Made by a program: the position numbers and the translations under genes. From the NCBI GenBank assembly GCA_033239005.1, contig BSQZ01000028.1, positions 4,206,501 to 4,270,500 on the forward strand: a DNA stretch of 64,000 bases. Reading direction: 5' to 3'. Shown here piece after piece: positions 44,640 through 57,803 of the stretch; the first letter of the stretch is position 1, and each line of letters starts with the position of its first letter. The notes under the pieces are model-generated. The model did no database searches. It was not told the DNA's origin and saw only the letters and a program-made list of their open reading frames with translations. This DNA is from Lamellibrachia satsuma. Lineage: Eukaryota; Annelida; Polychaeta; Sabellida; Siboglinidae.

Positions 44640-45510
44640 TCGGTCTCGATATCCATTTAGTCCGTTCATTTTGAAATATGTGGACATTGTCATTGCTTGG
44701 ACCTTGGTTTGCGGACGCCTCCTCTTCCAAGCGTAGGACGTTGCCGAAGTCGAGACGCCATCGCATGTCCATCACATATGTGCTTATTTGATGGCACCGA
44801 CACCGTTCATACAACTTAACGTTACTTATCCTCTGTGGCCAGTAAATCCTGGTGGATGAATGGAGCTGCATCCGGTGGAAGGCATCTAGTTTTTTCGTTT
44901 CCGACGCTGTCAGGCCCCACGCACCCGCATTGTCCAGTAACACTGGACGCACGAATGCATTGTCTTGTCTTATTACTGGCCAACACTCCTATGGAGTCAA
45001 ACGGTCAGGGTCCATTATATAAACGCAGTCGGGGTTGCTCGCTGACGTGTTGTCTTCGCAGCCAGAGACCACGTAGAACGGAAAGCGGTGACCGCAAGCA
45101 TTTTTTTGCATCCTCAGCGTGTCAGAGCAGGGATCCATGTTTCTTGGTCGTCCTACATTTTTCAGCAACACGGTCGGTTTCACGGCTGGTTATAGTACGC
45201 TCCGTTGTGTCGACGTTGACGTACATAAACCAGTCTCCCAGTGCTGCTGACGCGATCTCGTTGACCTTGTTCAGGTAGTCATGGTCAGTTGAGATGAAGT
45301 CGCTGTCGTCTACGTATATTGCCTCGCTGGGAAAGTTGTGGTCGGCTTGGAAGACATTAGCCGCAGTGTCCGTAGGGCTGTTTAGAGGTATACGATGAAG
45401 AATACCGGCGGCAGCGTGTCTCCTTGTGGAGTGCCGACTGTCGAGTGGTCCTGTTACTATAATTTAATAGTATACACAACTGTTGACTTGGCTGGCACCG
45501 CGGCAGTGTC
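44640..45510 (-). pseudogene. LINE fragment with a YVDD-type RT box
   Basis: Frames on the minus strand contain VGTPQGDTLPPVFFIVYL (45440-45380), EAIYVDDSDFIST (45325-45290), GDWFMYVNVD, TKKHGSLL, then VLLDNAGAWGLTASETKKLD, RIYWPQRISNVKLYERC and RWRLDFGNVLRLEEE (44940-44700). Order and motifs are those of RT palm to C-terminal region. YVDD in place of YADD is notable. Many frame breaks; clade unassigned. Confidence 0.75.
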
Positions 45511-46463
45511 AAACAGTTTTGGTTGAAGTACTTATATATTCTTTTGACTATGCGCAGTATGGTTGCTGGGTTGCGTAGCGAGGTCGGCTCTTAACAGGCG
45601 GAAAAGCCGATGTATAACACTCCTGACCTTCCTAGTGGACAGCTCACGAGCATCGCAATTTATCCAATACGGTGACGCGCGCGCGACGCAGCAAGTCGGA
45701 GACACGTGAAATGATTTTATAATTTGTTCATTGATCAAACAAAATGGATTTCACGGGGAGTGGGTTAGCTGCTGTTAGCCCCCCCAAAAATACTGTTTAT
45801 TTTCTGATCACATAAGTATGCTGACTTTGAACCAGTGCAGAGTGTGGCATTACAACGGTATATGTTGGTTGCAGCACTAAAGGGTAGAACATTTTCAGGG
45901 GTTAGTGTACAGATAAATGACATCAGTTTTGTGTAGTGCCGAACATCTGTCTCTTGAGATCATGCCTTAACTAAGAACTGATTGGTCTGATATAATTGCA
46001 GCCATAGAGTAATGATCACAAGCGTTTAAAACTCCATCCTCAACTAATGTAACCTATCGCTTATCAAGCTCGTTGGTGTCCAAATATGTAGTGTGTGATA
46101 GTTTGATTTTTAAAAAACTTCAAATCGCCAAAAGAATTGACTTTGGTCGTTAGAACTGGTAAATTACAGTAAGTACGGAGCCGACCTTTAACCTTCAGGC
46201 CACTGAACATGTCGGTTACGTGTCTTTTGCTAGAGAAAGGAGAGTCGATAACGTAAACAGTGAAACACGAGATTACACGAAGCGCGAAGTTCGTGAGTTG
46301 TCCATTTTCACTTTAATTGAAGTTTGGCTAAACATCAAATAATTTAATAGTTTGTCTGATGATTTCACCAAAACTACATAAACAAGTTGCACAAACAAAC
46401 TCGAATTGAGGAGGACCATTAATGACAGCCTTGAGAAAGTTGACTACATTCGTAATATCAACA
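45511..46463. other. Intergenic/3' flank of IGHMBP2, no further gene recognised
   Basis: Contains the 3' non-coding end expected for the minus-strand IGHMBP2 gene just below 46464. A CpG-rich patch lies near 45600-45710. No coding domain is evident. Confidence 0.45.
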
Positions 46464-49400
46464 TCATTTCTCTTTCTTTTTATGCCTCCGCTGTTCCTCC
46501 AGGCCGGTCAGTTTCTTGTCGAGCTTCCGTTGCAGATGTGCTCGCGTTCTGGCATCGGGCAACTTGCTGGGCACCCCACTGCCTGGGTGCAGAACTCCGT
46601 CCCTGCTGATGAGGGCACGGGCACGAGCCTTGGCCATATCCCCGCAGCCGTGCACCTCCGGGATGTGGTGCCTTAGGCAGTACCTGCGGGCACAGAATGG
46701 ACAGTTCTGTCCCAGCGTCGCGGTGCTCTCCTTGCAACAAGCGAACGCACAGGAGACATTCTCCTTCATCGCCGCCGCGATCAACACATCGAAGTCTTCC
46801 TCTGATTCCAGCTCCAATATTTTCTTCTTCTTCTGCTTCTTTGTGCTTTTTGATTTCTTCGCTTTCTCTGCGTGCACGATGCTGTCACTAGGTGGCGCCA
46901 TCTCCTGGCGGCAACGCAAGGTGTGCAATGTTCGGTTCGCGGCGGGGATCTGCTTGCTGCAGTTGTCGCAAGTAAACATCGAGTCACTATCTCTGATAGG
47001 ACCGGGTGGAGATTGGACAGTTGAAGTTACCAGAGATCGTGCTGCACATGTTGTAGGAGATTGTGCTGCGGATGTTTTTGTCGGACCGTCGCCAGAACTC
47101 TCCTCAGAGTCATCAGATGACTGTGTGGGACAAGTGACGCTGGTCGTTGACAGGCTGTCAGTGCTGTTAATGCTGGAGGTGTTAGGGGTTGACGTGTGGC
47201 AGACTGTCTTGTCCGACTTGCTCACTACAATCTGTCTCTCCAGTCCCTCGCCACGACTCAGGTGAACCAGACCCAGACGTTCTGCTATCTGCAAAACACA
47301 ACCATTTCACAGCCAGCCTTTGACCTAAATTCAGTGATAGTTTAATCCTAACTTTCAATATAATTTTCACAGTTCTCAACGTCAATGACAGCCTAATTGT
47401 CTGTGTTGCTCCACCATGTACATAACACTGTCCACACTACCCTCCGTGTATCACCATCCATGTACACGACCCTGTCCACACATTACCCTCCGTGTATCAC
47501 CATCCATATACACGACACTGTCCACACACTACCCTCTGTGTATCACCATCCATGTACACGACACTGTCCACACACTACCCTCCGTGTATCACCATCCATG
47601 TACACGACACTGTCCACACACTACCCTCTGTGTATCAACCATCCATGTACACGACACTGTCCACACACTACCCTCCGGGTATCACCATCCATGTACGCGA
47701 CACTGTCCACACACTACCCTCCGTGTATCACCATCCATGTACGCGACACTGTCCACACACTACCCTCCGTGTATCACCATCCATGTACACGACACTGTCC
47801 ACACACTACCCTCCGTGTATCACCATCCATGTAGACGACACTGTCCACACACTACCCTCCGTGTATCACCATCCATGTAGACGACACTGTCCACACACTA
47901 CCCTCCGTGTATCACCATCCATGTACACGACACTGTCCACACTACCCTCCGTGTATCACCATCCATGTAGACGACACTGTCCACACACTACCCTCCGTGT
48001 ATCACCATCCATGTAGACGACACTGTCCACACACTACCCTCTGTGTATCAACCTTCCATGTACACGACACTGTCCACACACTACCCTCCGTGTATCACCA
48101 TCCATGTACACGACACTGTCCACACACTACCCTCCGTGTATCAACCTTCCATGTACGCGACACTGTCCACACACTACCCTCCGTGTATCACCATCCATGT
48201 ACACGACACTGTCCACACACTACCCTCTGTGTATCAACCTTCCATGTACACGACACTGTCCACACACTACCCTCCGTGTATCACCATCCATGTACGCGAC
48301 ACTGTCCACACACTACCCTCCGTGTATCAACCTTCCATGTACGCGACACTGTCCACACACTACCCTCTGTGTATCACCATCTATGTATACGACACTGTCC
48401 ACACACTACCCTCCGTGTATCACCATCCATGTACACGACACTGTCCACACACTACCCTCCGTGTATCACCATCTATGTATACGACACTGTCCACACACTA
48501 CCCTCTGTGTATCAACCTTCCATGTACACGACACTGTCCACACACTACCCTCCGTGTATCACCATCCATGTACACGACACTGTCCACACACTACCCTCCG
48601 TGTATCAACCTTCCATGTACGCGACACTGTCCACACACTACCCTCCGTGTATCACCATCCATGTACACGACACTGTCCACACACTACCCTCTGTGTATCA
48701 ACCTTCCATGTACACGACACTGTCCACACACTACCCTCCGTGTATCACCATCCATGTACACGACACTGTCCACACACTACCCTCCGTGTATCAACCTTCC
48801 ATGTACGCGACACTGTCCACACACTACCCTCCGTGTATCACCATCCATGTACACGACACTGTCCACACACTACCCTCTGTGTATCAACCTTCCATGTACA
48901 CGACACTGTCCACACACTACCCTCCGTGTATCACCATCCATGTACGCGACACTGTCCACACACTACCCTCCGTGTATCAACCTTCCATGTACGCGACACT
49001 GTCCACACACTACCCTCTGTTTATCACCATCTATGTATACGACACTGTCCACACACTACCCTCCGTGTATCACCATCCATGTACACGACACTGTCCACAC
49101 ACTACCCTCCGTGTATCACCATCTATGTATACGACACTGTCCACACACTACCCTCTGTGTATCAACCTTCCATGTACACGACACTGTCCACACACTACCC
49201 TCCGTGTATCACCATCCATGTACACGACACTGTCCACACACTACCCTCCGTGTATCAACCTTCCATGTACGCGACACTGTCCACACACTACCCTCCGTGT
49301 ATCACCATCCATGTACACGACACTGTCCACACACTACCCTCTGTGTATCAACCTTCCATGTACACGACACTGTCCACACACTACCCTCCGTGTATCACCA

Positions 49401-52400
49401 TCCATGTACGCGACACTGTCCACACACTACCCTCCGTGTATCAACCTTCCATGTACGCGACACTGTCCACACACTACCCTCTGTGTATCACCATCTATGT
49501 ATACAACACTGTCCACACACTACCCTCCGTGTATCACCATCCATGTACACGACACTGTCCACACACTACCCTCCGTGTATCACCATCCATGTACGCGACA
49601 CTGTCCACACACTACCCTCTGTGTATCACCTTCCATGTACGCGACACTGTCCACACACTACCCTCCGTGTATCAACCTTCCATGTACGCGACACTGTCCA
49701 CACACTACCCTCTGTGTATCACCATCTATGTATACGACACTGTCCACACATTACCCTCCGTGTATCAACCTTCCATGTACGCGACACTGTCCACACACTA
49801 CCCTCCATGTATCACCATCCATATACACGACACTGTCCACACACTACCCTCCGTGTATCACCATCCATGTACACGACACTGTCCACACACTACCCTCCGT
49901 GTATCACCATCTATGTATACGACACTGTCCACACACTACCCTCCGTGTATCACCATCCATGTACGCGACACTGTCCACACACTACCCTCTGTGTATCACT
50001 ATCCATATACCCGACACTGTCCACACACTACCCTCCATGTATCACAATCCATGTATGCGACACTGTCCACACACTACCCTCCGTGTATCACCATCCATAT
50101 ACACGACACTATCCACACACTGCCCTCCGTGTATCACCGTCCTTGTTCGCGACACTGCTCTCTCCACACAGTTCACTCACCACAAATCTCTGCGTTGCCT
50201 TGCTGTCTGATATTGCATTATTGCTAAGATCTGTATTGTTACTTTCATCTAAGCAACTGCCATATTTACATTCACTGATCACTTCTGCAAGACAGCCCAA
50301 ACAGCTTTGATCATCTAATTCTGAAATAAATAAGTTGAAATAAATATTGGGAGTAGGGCTTTTTTGGTAGCTGCACCAATTCTTTGAAATTCACTCCGTA
50401 TTAATGTTGAAAGGAAACAAAGCATATTGATCCATTAGTTGAACTTTAGCATTGTATACCGATTTTGAGATTGCCAAGCCGTTTTGTGTGGATTAACTCA
50501 TCAACTCAGTTTTCCGAGGGTTTATGCATGATAGTTTTTTATTATAACATACTAATATTGTGATAATTCTGACCAAATGGGACGGCTCAGTGTATGAGTA
50601 CAGATATGCCGACCTGTAGGCATACAAATGTTGACACGTTTATTTTATGGGGTTCATTGTCCATAACGGCATTGGTCTCCCTCAGTTCACTGCCTGACCA
50701 CTGGTCAACGCACCAGTGAGTCAGTGACCCCAGTACTGACCTCGTGGACAAGGTAGCGGTCATGAGCATTGAGACTTGCAGGGAAGGCGTGTTCTGTGCG
50801 GGCAGTATCACTGTGGAAGTCTACCAAGGTCTGCTGCAGCTCCAACTCTCTCGCCGAAGGTTCCTCATTAGTTGGCTTCGCACTTGAAGAAGAAGAATGA
50901 TTTTATTTTACCCCAACAAATTCTAATAATGCATCCATGATAGATTATAATTTTACAAAACGAGAGTGTATAAAGCATATAAAAACACAGTACCTAGTCA
51001 GGTATATAACAAAACAAACTTAAGGAGACTCCACTAAGACTTTCATAGTCACTCTCGAGGAGCCAACTTATCAACTGAAATTAAGCTAAGCCAATTGCCA
51101 AACAAATTGTATTCTTCCCCCAAAAAATTAATTAACAAGTACAGAAGGCAGGAGAGTATGACAGACAAATACACAGCTGCCCAATGGTATACAAACTACA
51201 TTGCAGGAAGTACAGAACTGGGTGGGTTTATTAGGGTGCATGTCCCATACCTGACTGACTTGTGGGGCACTGGCCTTGTGATTGGGGCAGCTTTCTGTGT
51301 CGTCTTGTGAGGTTTTGCCGTTGTCTTGTCTGATTTGCTGCGAGACTGAGTCGGTTTATTCTTCTGTGAGCTCTCCATGTTGCGCAGTCGTTCAGGTCGC
51401 AGACAGTCGGTACTTAGCACGCCCTCTAGTGTTAAATATATGACAACGATATTGTTGATTCAATTTATCGAAAGGAGGATTGGCTAGAATAATTAGCCAC
51501 ATGTGACATTGAAATTGATCAATATCAATGGCACACCCACAACAACAATGTCACTGCAATGTAGGTAGAAATATTAACACTATATACAGGTAAAACGTAT
51601 GTTCTATTTCGCGCAGTATCCAGTCCTTAGGACCACTCAAAAAGTTTAACATTTCACCCCCTGGCAGCTAACATGAACTCAACTTCTCGGGGAAGCATTC
51701 AGTCATTTTACAATTACTGCAAGACTATTCGTTCACACATTTCCACCACTGTCTATAGCCAGGTACTCATTTGTACCGCTGAATGAACTGAGGCAACATG
51801 GGATAAGTGAAACTGCCCAAGCTTTGAAACGGTACAAGTGGTTTCAAATCCCAGTCCTTGCAATTGACAGATCACCATTCTACCCACTGTACATACATAC
51901 ATACACAGTATACATACACAGTATACATCACACCATTCTACCCACTGTACATACATACATACACAGTATACATACACAGTATACATCACACCATTCTACC
52001 CACTGTGCCCATCTATATGTCAGTATACATCACACCATTCTCACCTTGTATGTACTGTTCTGCTGAGCGGACGTCTGCATTCTCAGACAAGTACTCCACT
52101 AACGACTTCAAGAACTTGTTGTGACTCACGGTCTCACTGTCACATATCACCGCCAGGTGGCGCCGTGCTCGGGTGATGGCGACGTTTATTCTCCGCTCCA
52201 AGGCTAAGAAGCCAACCTCACCTACAGATGGTAGAATCATGTAAACCACACTGTAATATACGGTAAGGAATAAATCCATGCAATCACTTTAAAGAGGGAA
52301 TTATAATTTTTGTTGGAAGGCATGCACAATAATACCTAGTGTAACATTACCAGAGCGTATATATAACCAGTCAACTGCTAATGAAACCAGTTGCAGTTTG

Positions 52401-55400
52401 AGAAATATGCTGTCTAAAATTTAAATTGTTTTCAAACATAACTCTTAAATTCCATGCTGAGGTCGCTGGTGTGACAGTTTGGCTTAGGATATGTGTAGAT
52501 AAAAACACTTAATTTCTAACTTAATAATAATATGACCACGGACTGGATGCACGGCCACAAATAAAATAAGTCCATTTAGTAGTATACCTTTCTCGTTGGA
52601 CCGGACAAAGGAGATGACGACTGCCTCCTTCTCCCGGCCCTGGAAGCCATCCACAGACTTGATCTCCAACTTCGGGTATTTCTGGGACAGTCGCAACCGC
52701 AACAGCTCCACCTACAGGCAGGGCACACAATTAACATAGCATTATTTTATTGAAGTCAATAAATGATACCAGAATATTGGGTCTTACTGTTGATTATTAC
52801 GACTAAAATGTACTTGATAAGTATCAAGGTATTTGTACCTACAAAAGCCCGGGCAGTAGTTACCTGTAGGTTATATGGTGCAATGACAGCGATGTCCTGA
52901 GGCGACACTCCCGCACTGACCAGTCTGTCAACATGAGCTGTCACCAGGTCAGCCTCACCTATAGCAGTGAATCGTCACTCAATCAAAGACTCAAACGACA
53001 TGACTCAAATTATTCAAACCAAAATGACTCAATAACTATTTTAAATAAGTTTCGTAAAAACTCTACTATTGACGTTATATCCCAGCTCTATACAGTTTAG
53101 CACCAACCCACAGGATAATGTCACCAGTCTTACTTTGGGCTGTTCTGTCGGATTGTGTTTTGTAGCCAACTTTGCAGAAATTGTCACTTACTGGCTGTTT
53201 TCAAAACACCACTTCTTTAGTTCATATATTTAACCATAAATCTACCACAGTGCACCACTACTACATCAGCACTGCCCCATAACTTAAATAATGACCCCTC
53301 AAAAGGATGTGTCATCTTGTTGTGCATTCTCTGTTGCCACCTGGTGGTTGAATCACTCACTTAAGACTGGCATGCTGGGAAACCTTGAACAAGCTGAGTA
53401 TACCTTCGTTTCCTTTGGAAACTTCGTCTGGCAGCTGTAGCTCCCTCTGGTGGCATCCAGCAGTATCAATAAGCAGCAGCGCAGTGGCAGTATCCTCTGT
53501 GTCACTCACGCCATTCACGTCTCTGTCAGTACAATCAGTCCAATTTTCTATGTATTATTTTTATTTCATGCATTTTACAAAAAGCACACTGAGCTTTCAA
53601 GGAAACTGAGCTATATAAAAATTATTTTATTATTATTATTACACACAGAAAATTACGATACTGGTTACAAGGGAACTCACCTTAGCAGGTGCTTCGCAAC
53701 AGATTCATGTGCGACCAACTTGCCGTCATAGAGCTGGTCAGAAGACCATTGCATGATGAGGTCATTCATGCGATACTGGACAGTCAACATTCGCATGACC
53801 TTGTCCTTGTATAGGCAGAGCACCCTCTCCATGAGGGTAACAGCCAGGCCCTCTTTTGCTGCTCTGAAAGTAAACACTCCAATGTAAGGACCAGGGACCA
53901 AGGACCATAGTTAATCACGAGGACCCAAGACTCCCCATTTTAGCTGTTCTGTCCCTTTTCCAGCAGCCGTTTCATTGCTTCTGCTCTCTTTGCCCTCCTC
54001 CATCTGCACCCAGTGACCTGCCCTCCTCCATCTGCACCCAGTGACCTGCCCTCCTCCATCTGCACCCAGTGACCTGCCCTCCTCCATCAGCACCCAGTGA
54101 CCTGCCCTCCTCCATCAGCACCCAGTGACCTGCCCTCCTCCATCTGCACCCAGTGACCTGCCCTCCTCCATCTGCACCCAGTGACCTGCCCTCCTCCATC
54201 TGCACCCAGTGACCTGCCCTCCTCCATCTGCACCCAGTGACCTGCCCTCCTCCATCTGCACCCAGTGACCTGCCCTCCTCCATCTGCACCCAGTGACCTG
54301 CCCTCCTCCATCTGCACCTAGTGACCCGCCTTCCTCCATCTGCACCCAGTGACCTGCCCACGTCATCTGGCTTCCTACTGTTCTTCCCATTAAGCTGAAC
54401 TGCATTCTAATATCTTCCTTTCACCTGGAATTCTCTGCACCAGTTGTTATCCAAAACTTGCAACCTCTGTTATTTCAAAATAAAAAAGGTCCAACTTAGA
54501 GGATGGATTCAGCATAAAACACTGATGACTTTTAGACTAACTTGATGATTTGTCTATCCCTGCGACACTTACTTGCTTGAGATGATGGTAGGAGGGAGCT
54601 GGTTGTGATCTCCAGCCAGGATGCAGCGGGGCGCGTGAAGCAACGCCTGCCAACACGCAGCCTCCATTGCCTGGTGAACAATGGCAAATGTCTTCGTCAA
54701 TGATGATTATTATTATTAAAAGTGTCTTTTACAGTCACAACAATAATAATGATGATGTCTTATATAGCACCAGTATACACCTGGACAAGGACAAGGCACT
54801 CGTGGTGCTATGCTCCATTATAGTGTCCATCCTATATACAATTAGTGAGAGTCCACAATATACATTTACTCCGTGTGGGGTCTTTTACTTCCCCTGGTGC
54901 AGACACCAAGTACAAGGGACCAGACACAGGCAAAGTGGGGGGAATGAAATTGCCTAGGCGTCTATGGCACCCTGATTCTTTCAATTGACAGCTTGGCACC
55001 CTAACTACTGTTTTACTGAGTCCCAGCAGAAACTAAAGAATCCTGGAATAGACGGAGAGTGGGGGAAGGGGGGAGATCACCAAAGGGAAAATGGAAGGTT
55101 GTGGAAGGTGAAACAGAAATGTTAAGGAGGGTGAAGGGATGTTTAGAAAGGCTATAACAAATAGAGGGTGAAAGAGAAAGGCAGAGGAGGGACACATATG
55201 GGGAAGAGTTTATGGATTAAATAGCTTGGGATATGGCCTCCCTACCATGTGGTAAAGAAAGGACAGAAGACGAATCCTGGAGTTGCCACAATTCTCACCT
55301 GAGAGCATTCATCCACAATGACGATGTCAAAGTGATTTTCTTCCAGCTGTTTCAACGGTCCCTCGTCTGTCGCCCCAGTTAGCGTTGCCATGACAACGTC

Positions 55401-56447
55401 AGCACGCTTCAGAAGATCCCTGGTGGCAGCATCTTCCCGTTGCCTTAACTCTTTCCGTAGTGTCCTCATTTCTTCCCTGAGTCGCTGACGGGCCCCACCG
55501 TCTCTAGCCTTCTTTAGGGATGTCTAAGGAAGATACAGTGAGGTGTTTCTGATGTGTCGATGACTTCTATGCTATAAAGATATTTGTGGCAGTGTTTGTC
55601 TGTTCCCTTATGTCTCTGTTTTACATGCATGGGGCTAAAATTGTGTATGCGTGCCCAGGGGCCCAAGGTGCTGGTTCATAAAAGAAAAATTCCCTCGGGG
55701 GTGGAGATATTATGAAGGAACCTCAGAACAATACGAGTTTGTAATTATGTACAATAGTTAGATGTTTTATATGACTGTTCTGTGTTACGTGATATACTTC
55801 AAAGTTTATTTTACAACATAACGTACAAAAAACAAATATACAATATATCTTAATACTTTCAATATGTTATGTTGCATGGTTGTCACTTGGCTTAAAGCCG
55901 TCTTCCAGTGACACCATTTAAAATAATTATGCACTGCAGACATGAGGTGAATTAAACATAAAATTTGAAAACGACACATTCAGCTGCACTGATTGAACTG
56001 ATTTTGTCAGAATTTGTTTTTATATCATCTATGGACTGTGGCCTTCCTTAGCAGATGTTGTTCATAAGATAGCCCCAGAGATAGAAGCCTGGCAGTGATA
56101 GATCACATGACTGCGTAAAATTCATGAGTGTCTGCAGATTTTATTCATGACACTAACCCTGAAGTAAAATAATGATCTGTCCCCTACCATGCCTCACGTA
56201 ATATATTCGCCTGCTTCATAGAAATAGGACAACAAAAGATGTTTACCAGTGTCTTGTCCATATCTTTCCTCACGTCGGCCACTAGTTTCGCCTCGTCACT
56301 GCCCGCAAGTATTGCATCCAGCGAGTAACGTTGAATGCTGGCCAGCAATCGGGCAGGATGACCTAGTCTGATGACCTTTACCCTCTGACCTGCCAGCCGC
56401 TCCAGTAGATTGTCAACAGCAATGTTGGATGGTGCACACGCTAAGAT
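46464..56447 (-). CDS. IGHMBP2: IGHMBP2/SMUBP2 5'-to-3' RNA/DNA helicase, eleven 3' coding exons
   Basis: Exons in order: 56447-56247, 55523-55299, 54670-54573, 53863-53681, 53522-53404, 52958-52864, 52711-52588, 52221-52045, 51425-51251, 50882-50741 and 47288-46464. All junctions keep phase and total 2364 bases, 787 residues plus stop. The protein is an SF1 Upf1-like helicase acting on ribosome-associated RNA; the human gene underlies SMARD1. Visible motifs: [15 protein letters not shown] (Ia), VDECSQ (II), [11 protein letters not shown] (III), LTVQYRM (IV), [13 protein letters not shown] (V) and [10 protein letters not shown] (VI). An R3H domain follows, split by the last intron ([10 protein letters not shown] / [15 protein letters not shown]), then an AN1 zinc finger (CAFACC...[20 protein letters not shown]) and a basic C-terminus. 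Against the human protein of about 993 residues the first 240 or so, including Walker A, are missing here and must lie past 64000. Intron transposons do not touch any exon. Confidence 0.97.
47397..50160. repeat. 2.8-kb satellite of 46/47-bp units (about 59 copies) in the last IGHMBP2 intron
   Basis: Unit core catgtacacgacactgtcca followed by cacactaccctccgtgtatca. Units with caccatc are 46 bp, those with caaccttc are 47 bp. Variants (acac/acgc/tatac, ccg/ctg) recur in the same order, giving a higher-order period of about 650 bp (markers at 48365 and 49011). The whole array lies between the R3H-splitting splice sites. All three plus frames are open only because the unit lacks stop codons. Confidence 0.96.
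51680..51870 (-). mobile_element. SINE copy, head degraded
   Basis: Matches the body of the SINE at 10480-10698 in the same orientation (gggaagcattca, attcgttcacacat, ccaccactgtct, ggtactcattt, aactgaggcaac). It lies in an IGHMBP2 intron. Confidence 0.7.
51873..52035. repeat. 58-bp tandem repeat (about 2.8 copies)
   Basis: caccattctacccactg blocks start at 51873, 51931 and 51989; the interior is made of tacatacacagta words. It ends about ten bases before an IGHMBP2 exon boundary. Confidence 0.92.
53990..54352. repeat. 28-bp minisatellite (about 13 copies)
   Basis: Unit cctgccctcctccatctgca then cccagtga, nearly perfect, in the IGHMBP2 intron between the exons ending at 54573 and starting at 53863. 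The open frames across it are not genes. Confidence 0.95.
54735..54960. repeat. Dispersed repeat with cttatatagcacc motif
   Basis: Resembles the block at 4275-4345 (ttatatagcgcc) and continues with tcttttacttcccctggtgcag. It is probably a SINE-like or MITE-like dispersed repeat; family not assigned. Confidence 0.4.
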
Positions 56448-56574
56448 CTAAGTGAAGGGATTAAGACAAAACAAATTAATTGCAATTGTGAAGCCCAACT
56501 TTTACTAATTAAATGTGCTTCAACATAGCAGTTCTTGGAGTTAATATGTATATAGAGAGAAAAGGGTGACAACA

Positions 56575-56690
56575 TTGAAACAAGATTGCCATCCAAATCT
56601 TCAAGCTGCAGAAGGCTAGTGGACAAGGAAGTCAGTCTTTATCAAGTTTATCGAGAGTCCAACCATTTTTCATCACCTTATCAAACATCT
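56575..56690 (-). repeat. CR1-like LINE 3'-tail fragment
   Basis: acaagattgccatcc, then gtggacaaggaag and atcgagagtccaac match the 3' end of the other CR1 copies in the window. It is in an IGHMBP2 intron. Confidence 0.75.
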
Positions 56691-56904
56691 GTCAATTTAT
56701 CAAAAAGAAGCAATTATTCAATCTTAAAGGACTAACTATTGCTACAAATATCTCATAAAATAGAAATTTTATAGAACAACAAGCACATCTATTTTACACA
56801 TAAATTGATGCGTTTTGTCATGTATATGTCACTAAAATATGGATTCTTACTTCAGTTTTCAACTGATTGTTTGTCTGTGTGCATGGAATAATCATGCAGC
56901 ATTT

Positions 56905-57100
56905 CATGTAGCCTCATTCATTCAAGAAACCATTTCATGTAGCCTCATTCATTCATGAAACCATTTTATGTAGCCTCATTCATGCATGAAACCATTTCGT
57001 GTAGCCTCATTCATGCATGAAACCATTTCATGTAGCTTCATTCATGCATGAAACCATTTCATGTAGCCTCATTCATGCATAAAAACATTTCATTATGTAG
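56905..57100. repeat. 31-bp tandem repeat (about 6 copies)
   Basis: catgtagcctcattcatgca then tgaaaccattt repeats directly up to the BEL element. The BEL LTR begins within the last copy. Confidence 0.93.
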
Positions 57101-57103
57101 CCT

Positions 57104-57441
57104 TGTAAATGGTGTTATGACCTTCTGGGCTTTGGACTGCGGAACGTTGGATGGATGGGTGTCGCCATCTGGCGATTGTAACATTTATAATGCATGATCT
57201 TCTCCCTGCGCAGGAGACCCGGTGCAGTGGACGGACAGCCATTTATATTAGTCACCTTTTTGTTGCTGCGTAAAGTTATTGAATTAGAAAGGCCCAAGGA
57301 GTTTTACAGAGACTACTCATCCTGCGTTAACAGTTCTTCCATCTTCGAAATAAAGTCTTCAGTCCACTACACAAACTCCTGACTGGCTGATTGCCACGGG
57401 TTGGCTCAGATCGTTTATACAAGGAGCTGCCAGCGGTTACA
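57104..57441 (+). repeat. BEL 5' LTR (probable limits)
   Basis: Starts TGTAAATGGTG, identical to the start of the 3' copy at 63911. The end is placed at GGTTACA (57441) because TGTAA and TTACA form the expected short inverted ends; an aataaag signal lies near 57350. The right limit is inferred since the 3' LTR is not fully in view. Confidence 0.7.
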
Positions 57442-57504
57442 GTAAAACTCTGTGCTAATAATAGCCACCAGGCTAGTGATTGTTCATGGCTTGGTGTGCT
57501 TCAA

Positions 57505-57770
57505 TGTGCGTTGATGTGCTTTATTTGTACGCATACTATGTTTCACACATGGCTGTGATTGTTTGCGATTATGCGTTAATGTGCTTTATTTGTAAGCATA
57601 CTATGTTTCACACATGGCTGTGATTGTTTGCGATTATGCGTTGATGTGCTTTATTTGTAAGCATACTATGTTTCACACATGGTTGTGAATGTTTGCGATT
57701 ATGCGTTAATGTGCTTTATTTGTAAGCATACTATGTTTCACATATGGCTGTGAATGTTTGCGTCTATGAC
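57505..57770 (+). repeat. 66-bp tandem repeat in the BEL leader (about 4 copies)
   Basis: tgcgttaatgtgctttattt then gtaagcatactatgtttcac repeats four times between the LTR and gag. Confidence 0.92.
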
Positions 57771-57803
57771 ATAGATTGTTTCACTCTTGTGGCTTAAATT
57801 TGC

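Noticed and set aside
47416..50310. Three overlapping open frames of 700-767 codons on the plus strand
   Set aside because: They are produced by the 46/47-bp satellite, whose unit has no stop in any plus frame. They lie within an intron of IGHMBP2.
53911..54405. Repeated Gly/Trp/Gln frames on the minus strand
   Set aside because: Shadow of the 28-bp intronic minisatellite; splice sites of IGHMBP2 lie on both sides.
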